A stretch of 39,011 bases of DNA, taken from positions 1 through 39,011 of the forward strand of contig NZ_VULR01000019.1 of the NCBI RefSeq assembly GCF_009696605.1, written 5' to 3'. Each line of letters begins with the position of its first letter. Within the stretch, counting starts at the first letter, position 1. Source of the stretch: Anaerosalibacter bizertensis. Its GTDB lineage: Bacteria; Bacillota; Clostridia; Tissierellales; Sporanaerobacteraceae. Positions 1 to 9,359 of this stretch are shown piece by piece. Position numbers and translations under genes: made by a program. The notes below the pieces were generated by a model. The model made no database searches and was not told the DNA's origin. It saw only the letters and a program-made list of their open reading frames with translations.

Positions 1-97
<97 letters not shown>

Positions 98-249
98 AAA
101 GTTTTATCCTTCAGAACTAATTACTTCTGTATGTTTGACATACAGACTTAAGTTATGAATTATATTTAAATCAAAGTTATTAACTTAAGGACTTTTTTAC
201 ACTGTTTAATTTTCTAGGTTCTTTTGTTGCTTTTTTTGCTGACTTATTA

Positions 250-278
250 ACTATACCACCTTAAGAACTTTTTGTCAA
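250..278 (-). promoter_or_regulatory. rRNA operon promoter P2 (sigma-A type)
   Basis: On the minus strand TTGACA (278-273) is followed after exactly 17 bp by TATAGT (255-250). This is the inner of two tandem promoters and lies about 150 bp upstream of the 16S 5' end, the arrangement expected for a Firmicute rrn operon. Confidence 0.8.
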
Positions 279-334
279 CATTATTTTTTTAAAATATTTT
301 AAAGTTTTTTCTGTTGACTAGGTGACTGTTCATT

Positions 335-363
335 ATTATACAAGCATTTTTCATTTATGTCAA
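335..363 (-). promoter_or_regulatory. rRNA operon promoter P1 (sigma-A type, full consensus)
   Basis: On the minus strand TTGACA (363-358) and TATAAT (340-335) are separated by 17 bp, a perfect sigma-A promoter. The -35 starts only five bases after the last base of the sigB stop codon. The leader between the promoters and 16S (about 98-330) is AT-rich, has no gene, and includes a small hairpin with 8-bp arms CTGTATGT/ACATACAG at 127-145. Confidence 0.85.
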
Positions 364-367
364 TACA

Positions 368-1159
368 TTAACTTAAAGTTTTTTTCATTTCTTTTCTAAA
401 TTTATCTATTACTTTCTTTTCTATTCTAGAAACAGTCATCTGAGATATACCTAGTTTCTCTGCTATAGAAACTTGTGTCTTCTTATTGAAAAACCTATTT
501 ACAAGTATTTGCTTTTCCATTTCATTTAAGTTTTTCATTGCTCTTAAAATAAAATCATTATTTTCTATTTTATCAAAATAAAGATCTTCTTCTCCTATAA
601 GATCTGATAGATTTACATCTTTATCATCATTATTAGAGTCATAAGTTATATCTAATGATTGAGGGGTATATACTTTACTAGCCTCCATAGCCTCCAAAAC
701 CTCTTCTGTACTGCAACTCAAATACTCAGCTATATCTTCTACTGTTGGTGAACGTTGTAATTTTTGACTAAGTAAGTCTTTTGAATTATTTATTTTCTTT
801 GAAAGCTCTTGTATTCTTCTTGGAACTCTTATAGTCCAACCTTTATCTCTAAAGTACTTTTTAATTTCTCCTATAATAGTTGGAGTTGCAAAACTTGAAA
901 ACTCAAATCCTTTGTCTACATCAAATCTATCTACAGCATATATCAATCCTATAGAAGCTACTTGATATATGTCCTCATAGTCAATCCCTCTATTAGCATA
1001 TTTTTTAGATAGTATTTCTGCTATATAAAGATGTCTTTCTATTAATTCTTCTCTAATATTTAAATCTCCAGTTTCCTTATATTCTTTAAACAAAACTTTT
1101 GTATCAGTATCCTTTATATTATCAAAGTCTTTCTTTCTACTTAAACCTTGATTAGCCAT
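368..1159 (-). CDS. sigB: RNA polymerase sigma factor, SigB/SigF/SigG group, most likely SigB
   Basis: Sigma-70 family, 263 aa from the chosen start. Region 2 includes GIDYEDIYQVASIGLIYAV and the -10 recognition stretch FSSFATPTIIGEIKKYFRD. RVPRRIQELSKKI follows, typical of general-stress SigB rather than the sporulation factors SigF/SigG. The C-terminal region 4 helix-turn-helix is TQVSIAEKLGISQMTVSRIEKK. I start at the ATG at 1159 because AGAGG sits nine bases upstream; the ATG at 1168 touches that ribosome site. The start overlaps the end of rsbW by 8 bp, so the two are translationally coupled. The upstream anti-sigma and anti-anti-sigma genes make this a partner-switching module. No terminator is evident between it and the rRNA promoters. 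Confidence 0.9.
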   Translation of the reverse strand: MANQGLSRKKDFDNIKDTDTKVLFKEYKETGDLNIREELIERHLYIAEILSKKYANRGIDYEDIYQVASIGLIYAVDRFDVDKGFEFSSFATPTIIGEIKKYFRDKGWTIRVPRRIQELSKKINNSKDLLSQKLQRSPTVEDIAEYLSCSTEEVLEAMEASKVYTPQSLDITYDSNNDDKDVNLSDLIGEEDLYFDKIENNDFILRAMKNLNEMEKQILVNRFFNKKTQVSIAEKLGISQMTVSRIEKKVIDKFRKEMKKTLS

Positions 1160-1526
1160 CAATACCATCCTCTATTTTTTTTATCATTTTTATACCCTTA
1201 TCTGTAAATTCAACTTCATCCATCAAAGATCTTATTATCAATATTCCTAATTCCTTTTCTTTAACATCTTTTCTAAAGCTATCTATTTTTTCGGTTACAT
1301 TTTCAACAAACATAATTAATTTATCTTTATAAAGTTCGTATTCAATATTTAATGTTTCTGATTTTTCCATTGCATTTATACATGCTTCTGCAATAGCTAC
1401 TTTAATATCTTCTATCTCTTCAATACTAAAATCAATTTTGCTTCCTATGGATGAAGTAGTTAATCTGACAACCCCTACATAATCAGGTCTACTTGGAACT
1501 GTAAGCTTAATAAAATCTTTATTCAT
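1152..1526 (-). CDS. rsbW: Anti-sigma factor, RsbW/SpoIIAB-type serine kinase
   Basis: 124 aa, GHKL ATPase fold. In RsbW proteins this domain binds and inhibits the sigma factor and phosphorylates RsbV. The N-terminus (LTVPSRPDYVGVVRLT) and the N-box EACINAM with Asn51 match RsbW closely, and LGILIIRSLMDEVEF matches the family's LGLYLMETLMDEV region. The G1 box, which reads D-E-G in B. subtilis RsbW, is ENVTEKI here (residues 75-81), and the protein is about 35 aa shorter than B. subtilis RsbW. I use ATG 1526, with AAGGAG eight bases upstream; an in-frame GTG at 1535 is closer to that site. It lies between rsbV and sigB in one operon. Confidence 0.87.
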   Translation of the reverse strand: MNKDFIKLTVPSRPDYVGVVRLTTSSIGSKIDFSIEEIEDIKVAIAEACINAMEKSETLNIEYELYKDKLIMFVENVTEKIDSFRKDVKEKELGILIIRSLMDEVEFTDKGIKMIKKIEDGIDG

Positions 1527-1531
1527 CTCTT

Positions 1532-1849
1532 TCACTCCTTGATTATAAATACCTTGTCCAATCCTGTTATATCAAATAATTTCCTAATATTTGATTTTAA
1601 ATTTATAAGAATTATATTATTTTCACTTTCTTTAACTTTCTTCAAAATACTAATTAAAACACCTAAACCTGTACTATCAATATAATCTAATTTTTCTCCA
1701 TCTATTAATAAGTCTGTTTCTTTTTCTTTTAATGATTTTAGTAATTTTTCTTTTAATTTAGGAGATGTATATATATCTACTTCTCCAACTGGCTTTACAA
1801 TCCAAATATTTCTTTCATTATCATAGTTTATATTTACATTTAATGCCAT
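1532..1849 (-). CDS. rsbV: Anti-sigma factor antagonist, STAS domain (RsbV)
   Basis: 105 aa single STAS domain. In its unphosphorylated form RsbV binds RsbW and frees the sigma factor. The phosphoacceptor is Ser59 in the motif LDYIDSTGLGVL, where the family always carries Ser/Thr. The ribosome site AAGGAGG lies 9-10 bases before ATG 1849. It is the first gene of the rsbV-rsbW-sigB operon, with a consensus promoter upstream. SpoIIAA is the alternative assignment; the SigB-like sigma factor argues for RsbV. No phosphatase gene (RsbP/RsbU/RsbX type) is in the window. Confidence 0.88.
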   Translation of the reverse strand: MALNVNINYDNERNIWIVKPVGEVDIYTSPKLKEKLLKSLKEKETDLLIDGEKLDYIDSTGLGVLISILKKVKESENNIILINLKSNIRKLFDITGLDKVFIIKE

Positions 1850-1887
1850 AAGCTAAGCCTCCTTAATACTATTATAGTATTACAGTA

Positions 1888-1916
1888 ATTGTATAATAAA
1901 AAAAAATTAATGTAAA
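1888..1916 (-). promoter_or_regulatory. Promoter of the rsbV-rsbW-sigB operon
   Basis: Minus strand: -35 TTTACA (1916-1911), 17-bp spacer that is almost entirely A/T, -10 TACAAT (1893-1888). It lies about 40 bp upstream of the rsbV start. I did not find a convincing SigB-type (GTTT/GGGTAT-like) autoregulatory promoter beside it. Confidence 0.65.
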
Positions 1917-1936
1917 GTATTTTACTAGGTATTATT

Positions 1937-1979
1937 AAGTAAAATAAGCATACTTTTTTCAAGTATGCTTATTTTACTT
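1937..1979 (-). terminator. Terminator after gyrA
   Basis: Perfect 19-bp inverted repeat, arms 1937-1955 and 1961-1979, 5-base loop. It touches the gyrA stop codon. It separates gyrA from the sigB operon, which has its own promoter just downstream. The arms begin and end with A/T-rich runs, so it may work in both directions. Confidence 0.8.
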
Positions 1980-4405
1980 TATTCTTCTTCTACGTACTTG
2001 GCTACAGCAACAACTTCATCTTTTTCATTTACTTTCATCAAAGTAACTCCCTGGGTATTTCTGCCCATTTCTGATATTTCTTTTACATTCAATCTTATAA
2101 TAGTTCCACAGTTAGAAATCATCATAATTTCATCATCTTTATCTACTACTTTTGCAGAAACTAAAGGTCCTGTTTTTTCTTTCACATGGTAAGTTTTAAG
2201 TCCTTTTCCTCCCCTAGTTTGAGGTCTATACTCATCTAGAGGGGTTCTTTTACCATATCCATTTTTACTAATTACTAATAAATCTTTTCCTTCTTCTACT
2301 AAATCCATTCCTACTACTTCATCTTTTTTATTTAAATTAATACCTTTTACACCCATAGCAGTTCTACCCATTTGTCTTACATCTTCTTCTTTAAATCTAA
2401 TAGCCATTCCTTTAGCAGTTACAATAATAAGTTCTTCTTCTCCATAAGTTTTTCTAACACTTATTAATTCATCGTCATCTCTTAATCCTATAGCAATTAA
2501 ACCTGTCTTTCTTATATTTTTAAAATGTTCAAATTTAGTTCTTTTAGTTATACCGTTTTTAGTAACAAACACTAAGTTACTATCTGGTTCATACTCACTT
2601 ATAGGGATTACTGCATTTATTTTTTCATCTCCTGCTAAATTTAAAAGATTAACTATAGCCATTCCTTTAGACTGTCTCCCACCTTCAGGAATTTCATAAG
2701 CTTTTAGTGAATGTACTCTTCCTGCATTAGTAAAGAACATTATTGTATCATGGGTTGATGTAATAAATAAATGTTCTACAAAATCTTCTTCTCTTGTAGT
2801 TAAAGCTGCAACCCCTCTTCCACCTCTTCTTTGAAGTCTGTAAGTATTTTCTGGAATTCTTTTTATATATCCAAAGTGGGTCAAAGTTATTATTACATCT
2901 TCTTTTTTTATCATATCTTCGATATTTATTTCTTCTTCTGAAGGAACTATCATAGTCCTTCTTTCGTCTCCATATTTTTCTTTTATCTCTAAAAGTTCTT
3001 CTTTTATTATTCCATAAATTAATTCTTCACTTCCAAGTATTTCTTTTAATCTATTTATTTCTTTAATCAATTCCCCATATTCTTCTTCTATCTTACCTCT
3101 TTCAAGACCAGTAAGCCTTCTAAGTCTCATATCTAGTATAGCTTGAGATTGTCTTTCTGAAAGGCCAAATTTAGACATAAGCTTGTCTTTAGCTGTCTTA
3201 TCATCCTTTGAACTTCTAATTGTATTTATTACTTCATCTATATGATCAAGTGCAATTTTTAAACCCTCTAATATATGAGCCCTGTCTTCTGCTTTTTTTA
3301 ATTCATATTTAGTTCTCCTAACTATTACTTCTTTTTGAAAATTTAAATAATGATTTAACATTTCTTTTAAATTTAATATTTTTGGCTCATCATCAACTAA
3401 TGCAAGCATAATAATACTAAATGTATTTTGCATTTGTGTTTGTTTAAATAGATTGTTAAGCACTACTTTAGGAATAGAATCTCTTTTTAATTCTATTACT
3501 ATTCTCATACCTTCCTTATCCGATTCATCTCTTAAATCTGAAATTCCTTCTATTTTTTTATCTTTTACAAGATCGGCTATTTTTTCGATTAGTCTTGCTT
3601 TATTTACTTGATAAGGAATTTCTGTAACTACTATTCTGTTCCTATTTTTTCCAAATTCCTCTATTTCAGTTTTAGCTCTTACAGTTACCTTACCTCGCCC
3701 TGTTCTATAGGCCTTTTTTATTTCTTCCATACCCATTATTATTCCAGAAGTAGGAAAATCTGGTCCTCGGATAATATCTGTAAGGCTTTCTATATCTATT
3801 TCTGGATCATCTATAATTGCTATTATGCCATCTATAACTTCACATAAATTATGAGGAGGAATACTAGTTGCCATACCTACAGCAATACCTGATGAACCAT
3901 TAACTAAAAGATTAGGAAATCTACTTGGTAGTACTTTAGGTTCTTTTAATGATTCATCAAAGTTTAGTCCATAATCTATAGTATCTTTATTTATATCTCT
4001 AAGCATTTCTGTAGCAAGTTTTGTCATCCTCACTTCTGTATAACGCATAGCTGCTGCTCCATCTCCATCTACAGAGCCAAAGTTTCCATGACCATCTACA
4101 AGGAGATATCTAGTGTTAAAGTCTTGAGCAAGTCTTACCATAGCATCATAAACAGATGTATCTGAATGAGGATGGTATTTACCTAAAACATCACCGACAA
4201 CCCTAGCAGATTTTTTATATTGTTTTTCTGGAGAAATACCCAATTCATTCATAGCATATAGTATCCTTCTATGAACTGGTTTTAATCCATCCCTTACATC
4301 TGGAAGTGCTCTACTTACAATAACACTCATGGCGTAATCTAAATAGGATTTTTTCATTTCATCTTCTATATTTACCGATATAATATTATTTTCTTCTTTA
4401 TCCAT
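1979..4405 (-). CDS. gyrA: DNA gyrase subunit A
   Basis: 808 aa, the usual length. GyrA cuts and rejoins DNA in the A2B2 gyrase that introduces negative supercoils. The N-terminal breakage-reunion domain is intact, with catalytic Tyr122 in [11 protein letters not shown]; numbering coincides with E. coli. The quinolone-determining loop reads [13 protein letters not shown]: Ser81, Asp82, Thr83, Ser84, Asp87, where E. coli has Gly81 and Ser83. The C-terminal DNA-wrapping domain starts after the GyrA box QRRGGRG, and a second motif TRGGKG follows near the C-terminus. The start ATG has AAGGAGG upstream. It is separated from gyrB by a terminator and has its own promoter. Confidence 0.98.
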   Translation of the reverse strand: MDKEENNIISVNIEDEMKKSYLDYAMSVIVSRALPDVRDGLKPVHRRILYAMNELGISPEKQYKKSARVVGDVLGKYHPHSDTSVYDAMVRLAQDFNTRYLLVDGHGNFGSVDGDGAAAMRYTEVRMTKLATEMLRDINKDTIDYGLNFDESLKEPKVLPSRFPNLLVNGSSGIAVGMATSIPPHNLCEVIDGIIAIIDDPEIDIESLTDIIRGPDFPTSGIIMGMEEIKKAYRTGRGKVTVRAKTEIEEFGKNRNRIVVTEIPYQVNKARLIEKIADLVKDKKIEGISDLRDESDKEGMRIVIELKRDSIPKVVLNNLFKQTQMQNTFSIIMLALVDDEPKILNLKEMLNHYLNFQKEVIVRRTKYELKKAEDRAHILEGLKIALDHIDEVINTIRSSKDDKTAKDKLMSKFGLSERQSQAILDMRLRRLTGLERGKIEEEYGELIKEINRLKEILGSEELIYGIIKEELLEIKEKYGDERRTMIVPSEEEINIEDMIKKEDVIITLTHFGYIKRIPENTYRLQRRGGRGVAALTTREEDFVEHLFITSTHDTIMFFTNAGRVHSLKAYEIPEGGRQSKGMAIVNLLNLAGDEKINAVIPISEYEPDSNLVFVTKNGITKRTKFEHFKNIRKTGLIAIGLRDDDELISVRKTYGEEELIIVTAKGMAIRFKEEDVRQMGRTAMGVKGINLNKKDEVVGMDLVEEGKDLLVISKNGYGKRTPLDEYRPQTRGGKGLKTYHVKEKTGPLVSAKVVDKDDEIMMISNCGTIIRLNVKEISEMGRNTQGVTLMKVNEKDEVVAVAKYVEEE

Positions 4406-4459
4406 TATTCGATCCTCCTTACACGATATCCGACTAAGAAAATCTTCTTAATCTATTGT

Positions 4460-4468
4460 ATTATATCA
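4460..4468 (-). promoter_or_regulatory. gyrA promoter (extended -10)
   Basis: Minus strand TGATATAAT, an extended -10 element (TGnTATAAT), about 55 bp upstream of the gyrA start and downstream of the gyrB terminator. The -35 position shows no good TTGACA match, which extended -10 promoters tolerate. Confidence 0.55.
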
Positions 4469-4540
4469 TATTTCAAAACTATCTTTGATTTCCCTATTAA
4501 TGATTATTAGCAAAGATTATATTCATAATCATAAAAGTAA

Positions 4541-4574
4541 TTTTAACCCTTAGTAGTGTTACTAAGGGTTAAAA
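4541..4574 (-). terminator. Terminator after gyrB
   Basis: Perfect 15-bp inverted repeat (arms 4541-4555 and 4560-4574) with a 4-base loop; on the minus strand the second arm ends in TTAAAATTACTTTT. It closes the dnaA-to-gyrB gene run. Confidence 0.8.
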
Positions 4575-4613
4575 TATATCTGTCAAGAAAGTTTTTTATT
4601 TACTATAACTTAT

Positions 4614-6527
4614 TTATATATCAAGGTTTTTAACTAATTTTGCATTCTTTTGAATAAATTCTCTTCTAGGTTTTACTCTATCGCCCATTAACATTGTAAA
4701 TATTTCATCTGCTGCAAGAGCATCTTCTACTGATACTTGAAGTATAGTCCTAGTTTCAGGGTCCATTGTAGTTTCCCAAAGTTGTTCAGGATTCATTTCT
4801 CCTAAACCCTTATATCTTTGAATAGGATATTCCTTATCCCTTCCTAATTCATTCATAACTTTATCAAGCTGATTATCGCTATAAGCATAATAATCAGTCT
4901 TACCTTTAGATATTTTATATAAAGGTGGTTGTGCTATATAAATATGGCCATTTTCAACTAATGGTTTCATATATCTAAAGAAAAATGTTAACAATAAAGT
5001 TCTAATATGAGCTCCATCTACGTCGGCGTCAGTCATAATAATTATCTTTCCATATCTTAACTTATCAATATCAAACTCACTTCCAATTCCACATCCAAAA
5101 GCAGTAATCATAGCTTTTATTTCTTCAAATCCAAGAACTCTATCAAGCCTTGCTTTTTCAACATTCATTATTTTTCCTCTTAGTGGAAGTATAGCTTGAT
5201 ATCTTCTATCACGACCTTGTTTTGCACTACCTCCCGCTGAATCCCCTTCGACTATAAAAACTTCTGTTACCTCCGGATCATTAAGGGAACAATCAGCAAG
5301 TTTTCCAGGAAGGGTTGTATTATCTAAAATACTCCTTTTCCTTGACAATTCTCTCGCTTTTCTTGCTGCTTCTCTAGCATGAGAAGCTTTCATTGCTCTT
5401 TCAATAATAACTTTTGCATCTTTTGGATTTTCTTCTAAAAATCTATCAATGTTTTCAGAAACCAGGGTATCTACTATACCTCTCATTTCACTATTACCTA
5501 GTTTAGTTTTAGTTTGACCTTCAAATTGTGGATTCATAAGTTTTACTGATAAAACAGCTGTAAGTCCTTCCCTTACATCATTTCCTTGGAAATTATCATC
5601 TTTTTCTTTTAATATATTATGTCTTCGAGCATAATCGTTTATAGCTCTTGTAATAGCAGACTTAAAACCACTTAGATGCGTTCCACCTTCATGAGTATTT
5701 ATATTATTGGCAAAAGAAAATATATTCTCTGAATAACTCTCTGTATACTGCATAGCTAACTCTACAGTAGAATTATCTTTTTCCGCCTCAAAATACATTA
5801 TATTTTCTTGGATTTTAGTCTTATTTTTATTTATATATTCTACAAAAGCTTTTATGCCGCCTTCATAGTGAAATTCTTCTTTTTTATTGCTCCTTTTATC
5901 CTCTAATAAAATTTTAATTCCCTTGTTTAAAAAAGCCATTTCTCTAAATCTAAATTCTAAAGTTTCAAAATCAAAAACTACATCATCAAATATCTCTTTA
6001 TCTGGTTTAAATGTAATAGTTGTACCTGTTTCATCACTGTCACCTATAATTTTTAGCTCAGTAGTAGGCACTCCTCTACTAAATTTTTGCTCATATATTT
6101 TGCTGTTTCTCTTTACCTCTACTTCTAAATATTCTGAAAGAGCATTTACTACAGATATTCCTACTCCATGAAGCCCTCCTGACACTTTATAAGCTCCGTT
6201 ATTAAATTTTCCTCCAGCATGAAGAATTGTAAGAACTGTTTCTACAGTAGATTTTCCAGTTTGAGGATGGGTCTCTACAGGAATACCACTTCCATTATCT
6301 GATACAGATACAGAATTATCTTCATTTATAGTTATAGAAATAGTATCACAAACTCCTGCTAAGGCTTCATCAATACTATTATCTACTACTTCATATACTA
6401 AATGATGAAGTCCCTTAGGTCCAGTGCTTCCTATATACATACCTGGTCTTAATCTTACTGGTTCCAATCCTGTAAGTACTTGAATTTCATCTGCTGTATA
6501 TTTTCTATTATTATATTCTTTTGTCAT
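4614..6527 (-). CDS. gyrB: DNA gyrase subunit B
   Basis: 637 aa. This is the ATPase subunit of gyrase. The GHKL ATPase domain carries [12 protein letters not shown] (Mg-binding Asn) and [14 protein letters not shown]. The TOPRIM domain carries [31 protein letters not shown] and [14 protein letters not shown]. The C-terminus has the conserved [22 protein letters not shown] start at ATG 6527, seven bases after GGAGG; a TTG directly upstream is not needed. It follows remB by 33 bp, probably in the same transcript, and ends at a terminator. Confidence 0.98.
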   Translation of the reverse strand: MTKEYNNRKYTADEIQVLTGLEPVRLRPGMYIGSTGPKGLHHLVYEVVDNSIDEALAGVCDTISITINEDNSVSVSDNGSGIPVETHPQTGKSTVETVLTILHAGGKFNNGAYKVSGGLHGVGISVVNALSEYLEVEVKRNSKIYEQKFSRGVPTTELKIIGDSDETGTTITFKPDKEIFDDVVFDFETLEFRFREMAFLNKGIKILLEDKRSNKKEEFHYEGGIKAFVEYINKNKTKIQENIMYFEAEKDNSTVELAMQYTESYSENIFSFANNINTHEGGTHLSGFKSAITRAINDYARRHNILKEKDDNFQGNDVREGLTAVLSVKLMNPQFEGQTKTKLGNSEMRGIVDTLVSENIDRFLEENPKDAKVIIERAMKASHAREAARKARELSRKRSILDNTTLPGKLADCSLNDPEVTEVFIVEGDSAGGSAKQGRDRRYQAILPLRGKIMNVEKARLDRVLGFEEIKAMITAFGCGIGSEFDIDKLRYGKIIIMTDADVDGAHIRTLLLTFFFRYMKPLVENGHIYIAQPPLYKISKGKTDYYAYSDNQLDKVMNELGRDKEYPIQRYKGLGEMNPEQLWETTMDPETRTILQVSVEDALAADEIFTMLMGDRVKPRREFIQKNAKLVKNLDI

Positions 6528-6560
6528 CAACTTCCCTCCAATCTATACTAAAGCTAAAAA

Positions 6561-6833
6561 TTAAATAAAGTTATTAGCTGATTTTTTCATTTTATTATTT
6601 CTTTTAAATAAAGTAGAAGAAGAAATATTCGATGTATATATATTATTATCTGTAATAATGTAAGTTTTTATTTCTTTTTCATCTATCTGGTCGGGATTAT
6701 ATATATTACCTTTTTTTTTCATTATATCTATGAACATTTTTGTATCATAAGAATATAGAGAAGTCTCCTTATCTACAATTGCAATAATTTTATTTACAGG
6801 TATAGTAAGATTTTTTCCAATATGAAGAAACAT
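6561..6833 (-). CDS. remB: RemB/YaaB-like DUF370 protein (extracellular matrix regulator family)
   Basis: 90 aa. The N-terminus MFLHIGKNLTIPVNKIIAIVD is the core of the RemA/RemB (DUF370) family. The tail with KTYIITDNNIYTSNISSSTLFKR matches the YaaB branch, which always sits between recF and gyrB. In B. subtilis the paralogous RemA is a DNA-binding activator of biofilm matrix genes; the role of RemB is less clear. AAGGAG precedes the ATG by about 10 bases. Position 23 bp after recF supports the assignment as much as sequence does. Confidence 0.82.
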   Translation of the reverse strand: MFLHIGKNLTIPVNKIIAIVDKETSLYSYDTKMFIDIMKKKGNIYNPDQIDEKEIKTYIITDNNIYTSNISSSTLFKRNNKMKKSANNFI

Positions 6834-6856
6834 TTTTATCTAACTCCTTCACGTAA

Positions 6857-7972
6857 CTAATTTGCATTTGAATTTACATTTCCATTTTCAATACAAAAAA
6901 TTTTCTTTTCCAATGAATCAAACTCTCCTAAATCTATAATATCTGTTGACGTAATTATGGTCTGTAAATCTCTAAAAGTATGAATTAAATACTTTCTTCT
7001 ATCTTTATCCAATTCTGATAACACATCATCTAGTAAAAGTACCGGAAAGTCTTCCTTTTCTTCTTTTATAATATCTACCTCAGCAAGTTTCATAGATAAA
7101 ACTGCCGTTCTTTGCTGGCCTTGAGAAGCAAAGGTTTTAGAATCCATATTGTTTATAAAAATATCTATATCATCCCTATGAGGACCTATTTTTGTGGTAC
7201 CCTTTAGTATATCATTATTTATATCTTTTTCTAGCTTTTCCATGAATTTTTTTTCTATATATAGTATATCATCAAATCTTTCAACTACATTAGTTCTGTA
7301 TTTTAAAAGCAATTCTTCTTTTCCATAAGTAATATCTCTATGAATTTTTCTAGATGATAGAGCTAGATTTTCTACAAATCTAGCTCTATCAATAATTACT
7401 TTGCTTCCAGACTTAACCATCTGCATATTAAATATATCAATTAGATGTTTATTTTTTTTATTCATCCTCATATTTTTAAGCAGATTATTCCTTTGAAATA
7501 ATATTTTATTATATCGATTTAAATTGTATCTATATATAGGTTTTATTTGGGATATCTCTCTGTCAATAAAATTTCTTCTTTCTGACGGACCATCTTTTAT
7601 AATTCTTAAATCTTCTGGAGAAAAAACCACCACATTCAAGCCACCATATAAATCTCTATTTTTCTCAAGCTCTAATTTATTTATTTTAATCCTCTTAGGT
7701 TTGTTTCTTTCAAGTTTTATTTCTATAAATTTATCTATATGATTTCCAAATACTTTGGCCCCTACATAACATTGATTCTTTTTTATATTTATCATATCTT
7801 TATCTACATTGGTTCTAAAAGACTTTCCTGCAGAGCACAAATATATAGACTCAAGTAAATTTGTTTTCCCTTGAGCATTTTTCCCTATGAATATATTTAC
7901 TTTTTTATTAAGCTCTAAATTTAAATCCATATAGTTTCTAAAATTAATAAGTCTAACACTGTCTACGTACAA
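6857..7972 (-). CDS. recF: DNA replication and repair protein RecF
   Basis: 371 aa SMC/ABC-type ATPase that helps load RecA at gaps. Walker A is GKNAQGKT (residues 30-37), the signature is ASQGQQR, and Walker B is LLLDDVLSELD. I choose the TTG at 7972, which gives the family's normal N-terminus MYVDSVRLINFRNY and sits eight bases after AAGGGG. An upstream in-frame GTG at 7981 overlaps that ribosome site. It is in the conserved position between yaaA and remB. Confidence 0.95.
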   Translation of the reverse strand: MYVDSVRLINFRNYMDLNLELNKKVNIFIGKNAQGKTNLLESIYLCSAGKSFRTNVDKDMINIKKNQCYVGAKVFGNHIDKFIEIKLERNKPKRIKINKLELEKNRDLYGGLNVVVFSPEDLRIIKDGPSERRNFIDREISQIKPIYRYNLNRYNKILFQRNNLLKNMRMNKKNKHLIDIFNMQMVKSGSKVIIDRARFVENLALSSRKIHRDITYGKEELLLKYRTNVVERFDDILYIEKKFMEKLEKDINNDILKGTTKIGPHRDDIDIFINNMDSKTFASQGQQRTAVLSMKLAEVDIIKEEKEDFPVLLLDDVLSELDKDRRKYLIHTFRDLQTIITSTDIIDLGEFDSLEKKIFCIENGNVNSNAN

Positions 7973-8003
7973 ATAAAGCACCCCTTAAGTCCAACCATCC
8001 ATA

Positions 8004-8213
8004 TTATATCACAAGAATCTTTCCCATATCTTTTATTTCAATTTCGTCTCCCTTTTTTATTTTTTTACCTCTTTCTGTAATTATTTCTCCATTTAATTTA
8101 ACATATCCTTGCTTAATTAATATCTTACCTTGACCTCCAGTACTCAATACTCCTGAAAATTTTAATAATTGATCTAATTTTATATATTCCGTTTCAATCT
8201 TTACTTTTTTCAT
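8004..8213 (-). CDS. yaaA: S4-domain protein YaaA
   Basis: 69 aa, almost entirely an S4 RNA-binding domain (LDQLLKFSGVLSTGGQGKILIKQGYVKLNGE). The family sits between dnaN and recF in Firmicutes. It is thought to bind RNA or ribosomes, and in B. subtilis has been linked to 50S assembly. The start at ATG 8213 follows AAGGGATG and leaves a 16-bp gap to dnaN; a longer frame reaching into dnaN has no ribosome site. Confidence 0.88.
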   Translation of the reverse strand: MKKVKIETEYIKLDQLLKFSGVLSTGGQGKILIKQGYVKLNGEIITERGKKIKKGDEIEIKDMGKILVI

Positions 8214-8229
8214 AATACATCCCTTCTCT

Positions 8230-9336
8230 TTAATAATCATCTTTAGCAAGTCTAACTGGCAGTACTAAATAAATATAATTGTCATCTTCTACAGGTTTTA
8301 TTATACAAGGATTTAAACTTCCCATAAAGAAAAGTTCTATTTCCTCTTCTTCTATGGCTTTTATTCCATCCAAAATATATTTTGAGTTAAAAGCTATATT
8401 TACATCTTTTCCTTCTAACTCTACATCCATATTTTCATGAACATTTCCAATTTCTGAATTAGATTTTATCGCCAATTTATCTTCAAATAAATTTAATTTT
8501 ACAAGATTTGCCTTTTCTTCTTTTGCTAAAAGTGAAGCTCTTTCTAAACTATCTTGTAACTCTTTCCTATTAACTTTAACCTTAGTTTCATGATCTTCCC
8601 TTATTATATCTCTATAATTTAAAAACTGTCCTTCAAGTAGTCTTGAAAAAACCAATGTATCTCCAATATTGAATACTATATGTCCAGGAGTTAAAGTAAT
8701 TTCTATATCTTCCTCATCTTCTTCAAGTATTTTATTTAATTCACTTAAAGTTCTTCCTGGAATTACAACCTTTATATCTTCAGAGGAATCTATTTTTACA
8801 TTTCTTAAAGCTAATCTATATCCATCAAGAGCTACAAAAGATGCATTTCCATCAATTATTTCAAAAAGTACCCCTGTAAGAATAGGTCTTGTCTCATCTT
8901 GAGTTGTAGCAAATACTGTTTGTCTTATTATATTTTTGAATAAATCCATAGGTATTTTTAAAGATAATTGATCTATTAATGTAGGTAGTTCTGGATATTC
9001 TAAAGCAGGATTACCTATTAAATTAAATTGAGATGAACCACATATAATATTCATCTTATTTTCAGATGTACTTATGTCTATTTCTGAGTTTGGTAATTTT
9101 TTAACTATATCTCCGAATAATCTAGAATTAATAACTATAGAACCTTCTTCTAATACATTTGCTTCTATATAAGATTCTATACCTATTTCTAAATCTGTAC
9201 CTGTTAATTTCAATCTTCCTTCTTTAGCTTCTAAAAGAATACCATCTAATATTGGTAATGTAGTTTTACTGGAAATTCCTTTTTGAACTATATTTATATG
9301 TTTTGCTAATTTTTTTTGTTCTACTTGTATTCTCAA
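8230..9336 (-). CDS. dnaN: DNA polymerase III sliding clamp (beta subunit)
   Basis: 368 aa, three repeated clamp domains. Recognisable blocks are LPILDGILLEAKEGRLKLTGTDLEIGIE, ETRPILTGVLFE and the C-terminal PCIIKPVEDDNYIYLVLPVRL, the last being the conserved partner-binding region. The start is TTG at 9336, ten bases after AGGAGG; no ATG is available nearby. It follows dnaA across the inner origin element. Confidence 0.97.
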   Translation of the reverse strand: MRIQVEQKKLAKHINIVQKGISSKTTLPILDGILLEAKEGRLKLTGTDLEIGIESYIEANVLEEGSIVINSRLFGDIVKKLPNSEIDISTSENKMNIICGSSQFNLIGNPALEYPELPTLIDQLSLKIPMDLFKNIIRQTVFATTQDETRPILTGVLFEIIDGNASFVALDGYRLALRNVKIDSSEDIKVVIPGRTLSELNKILEEDEEDIEITLTPGHIVFNIGDTLVFSRLLEGQFLNYRDIIREDHETKVKVNRKELQDSLERASLLAKEEKANLVKLNLFEDKLAIKSNSEIGNVHENMDVELEGKDVNIAFNSKYILDGIKAIEEEEIELFFMGSLNPCIIKPVEDDNYIYLVLPVRLAKDDY

Positions 9337-9359
9337 TTGAAAAGTACCTCCTTTTAATT

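Noticed and set aside
368-1849. The three-gene operon could be the sporulation locus spoIIAA-spoIIAB-sigF
   Set aside because: The sigma factor has the SigB-type RVPRRIQELSKKI segment and RsbW resembles B. subtilis RsbW from its first residues. I keep rsbV-rsbW-sigB, while admitting that families overlap.
1965-2192. Rightward open frame opposite the end of gyrA, and similar frames opposite gyrB, recF, mnmG and others
   Set aside because: They lack ribosome sites, have low-complexity Ser/Ile/Phe-rich translations, and are mirror images of well-supported genes.
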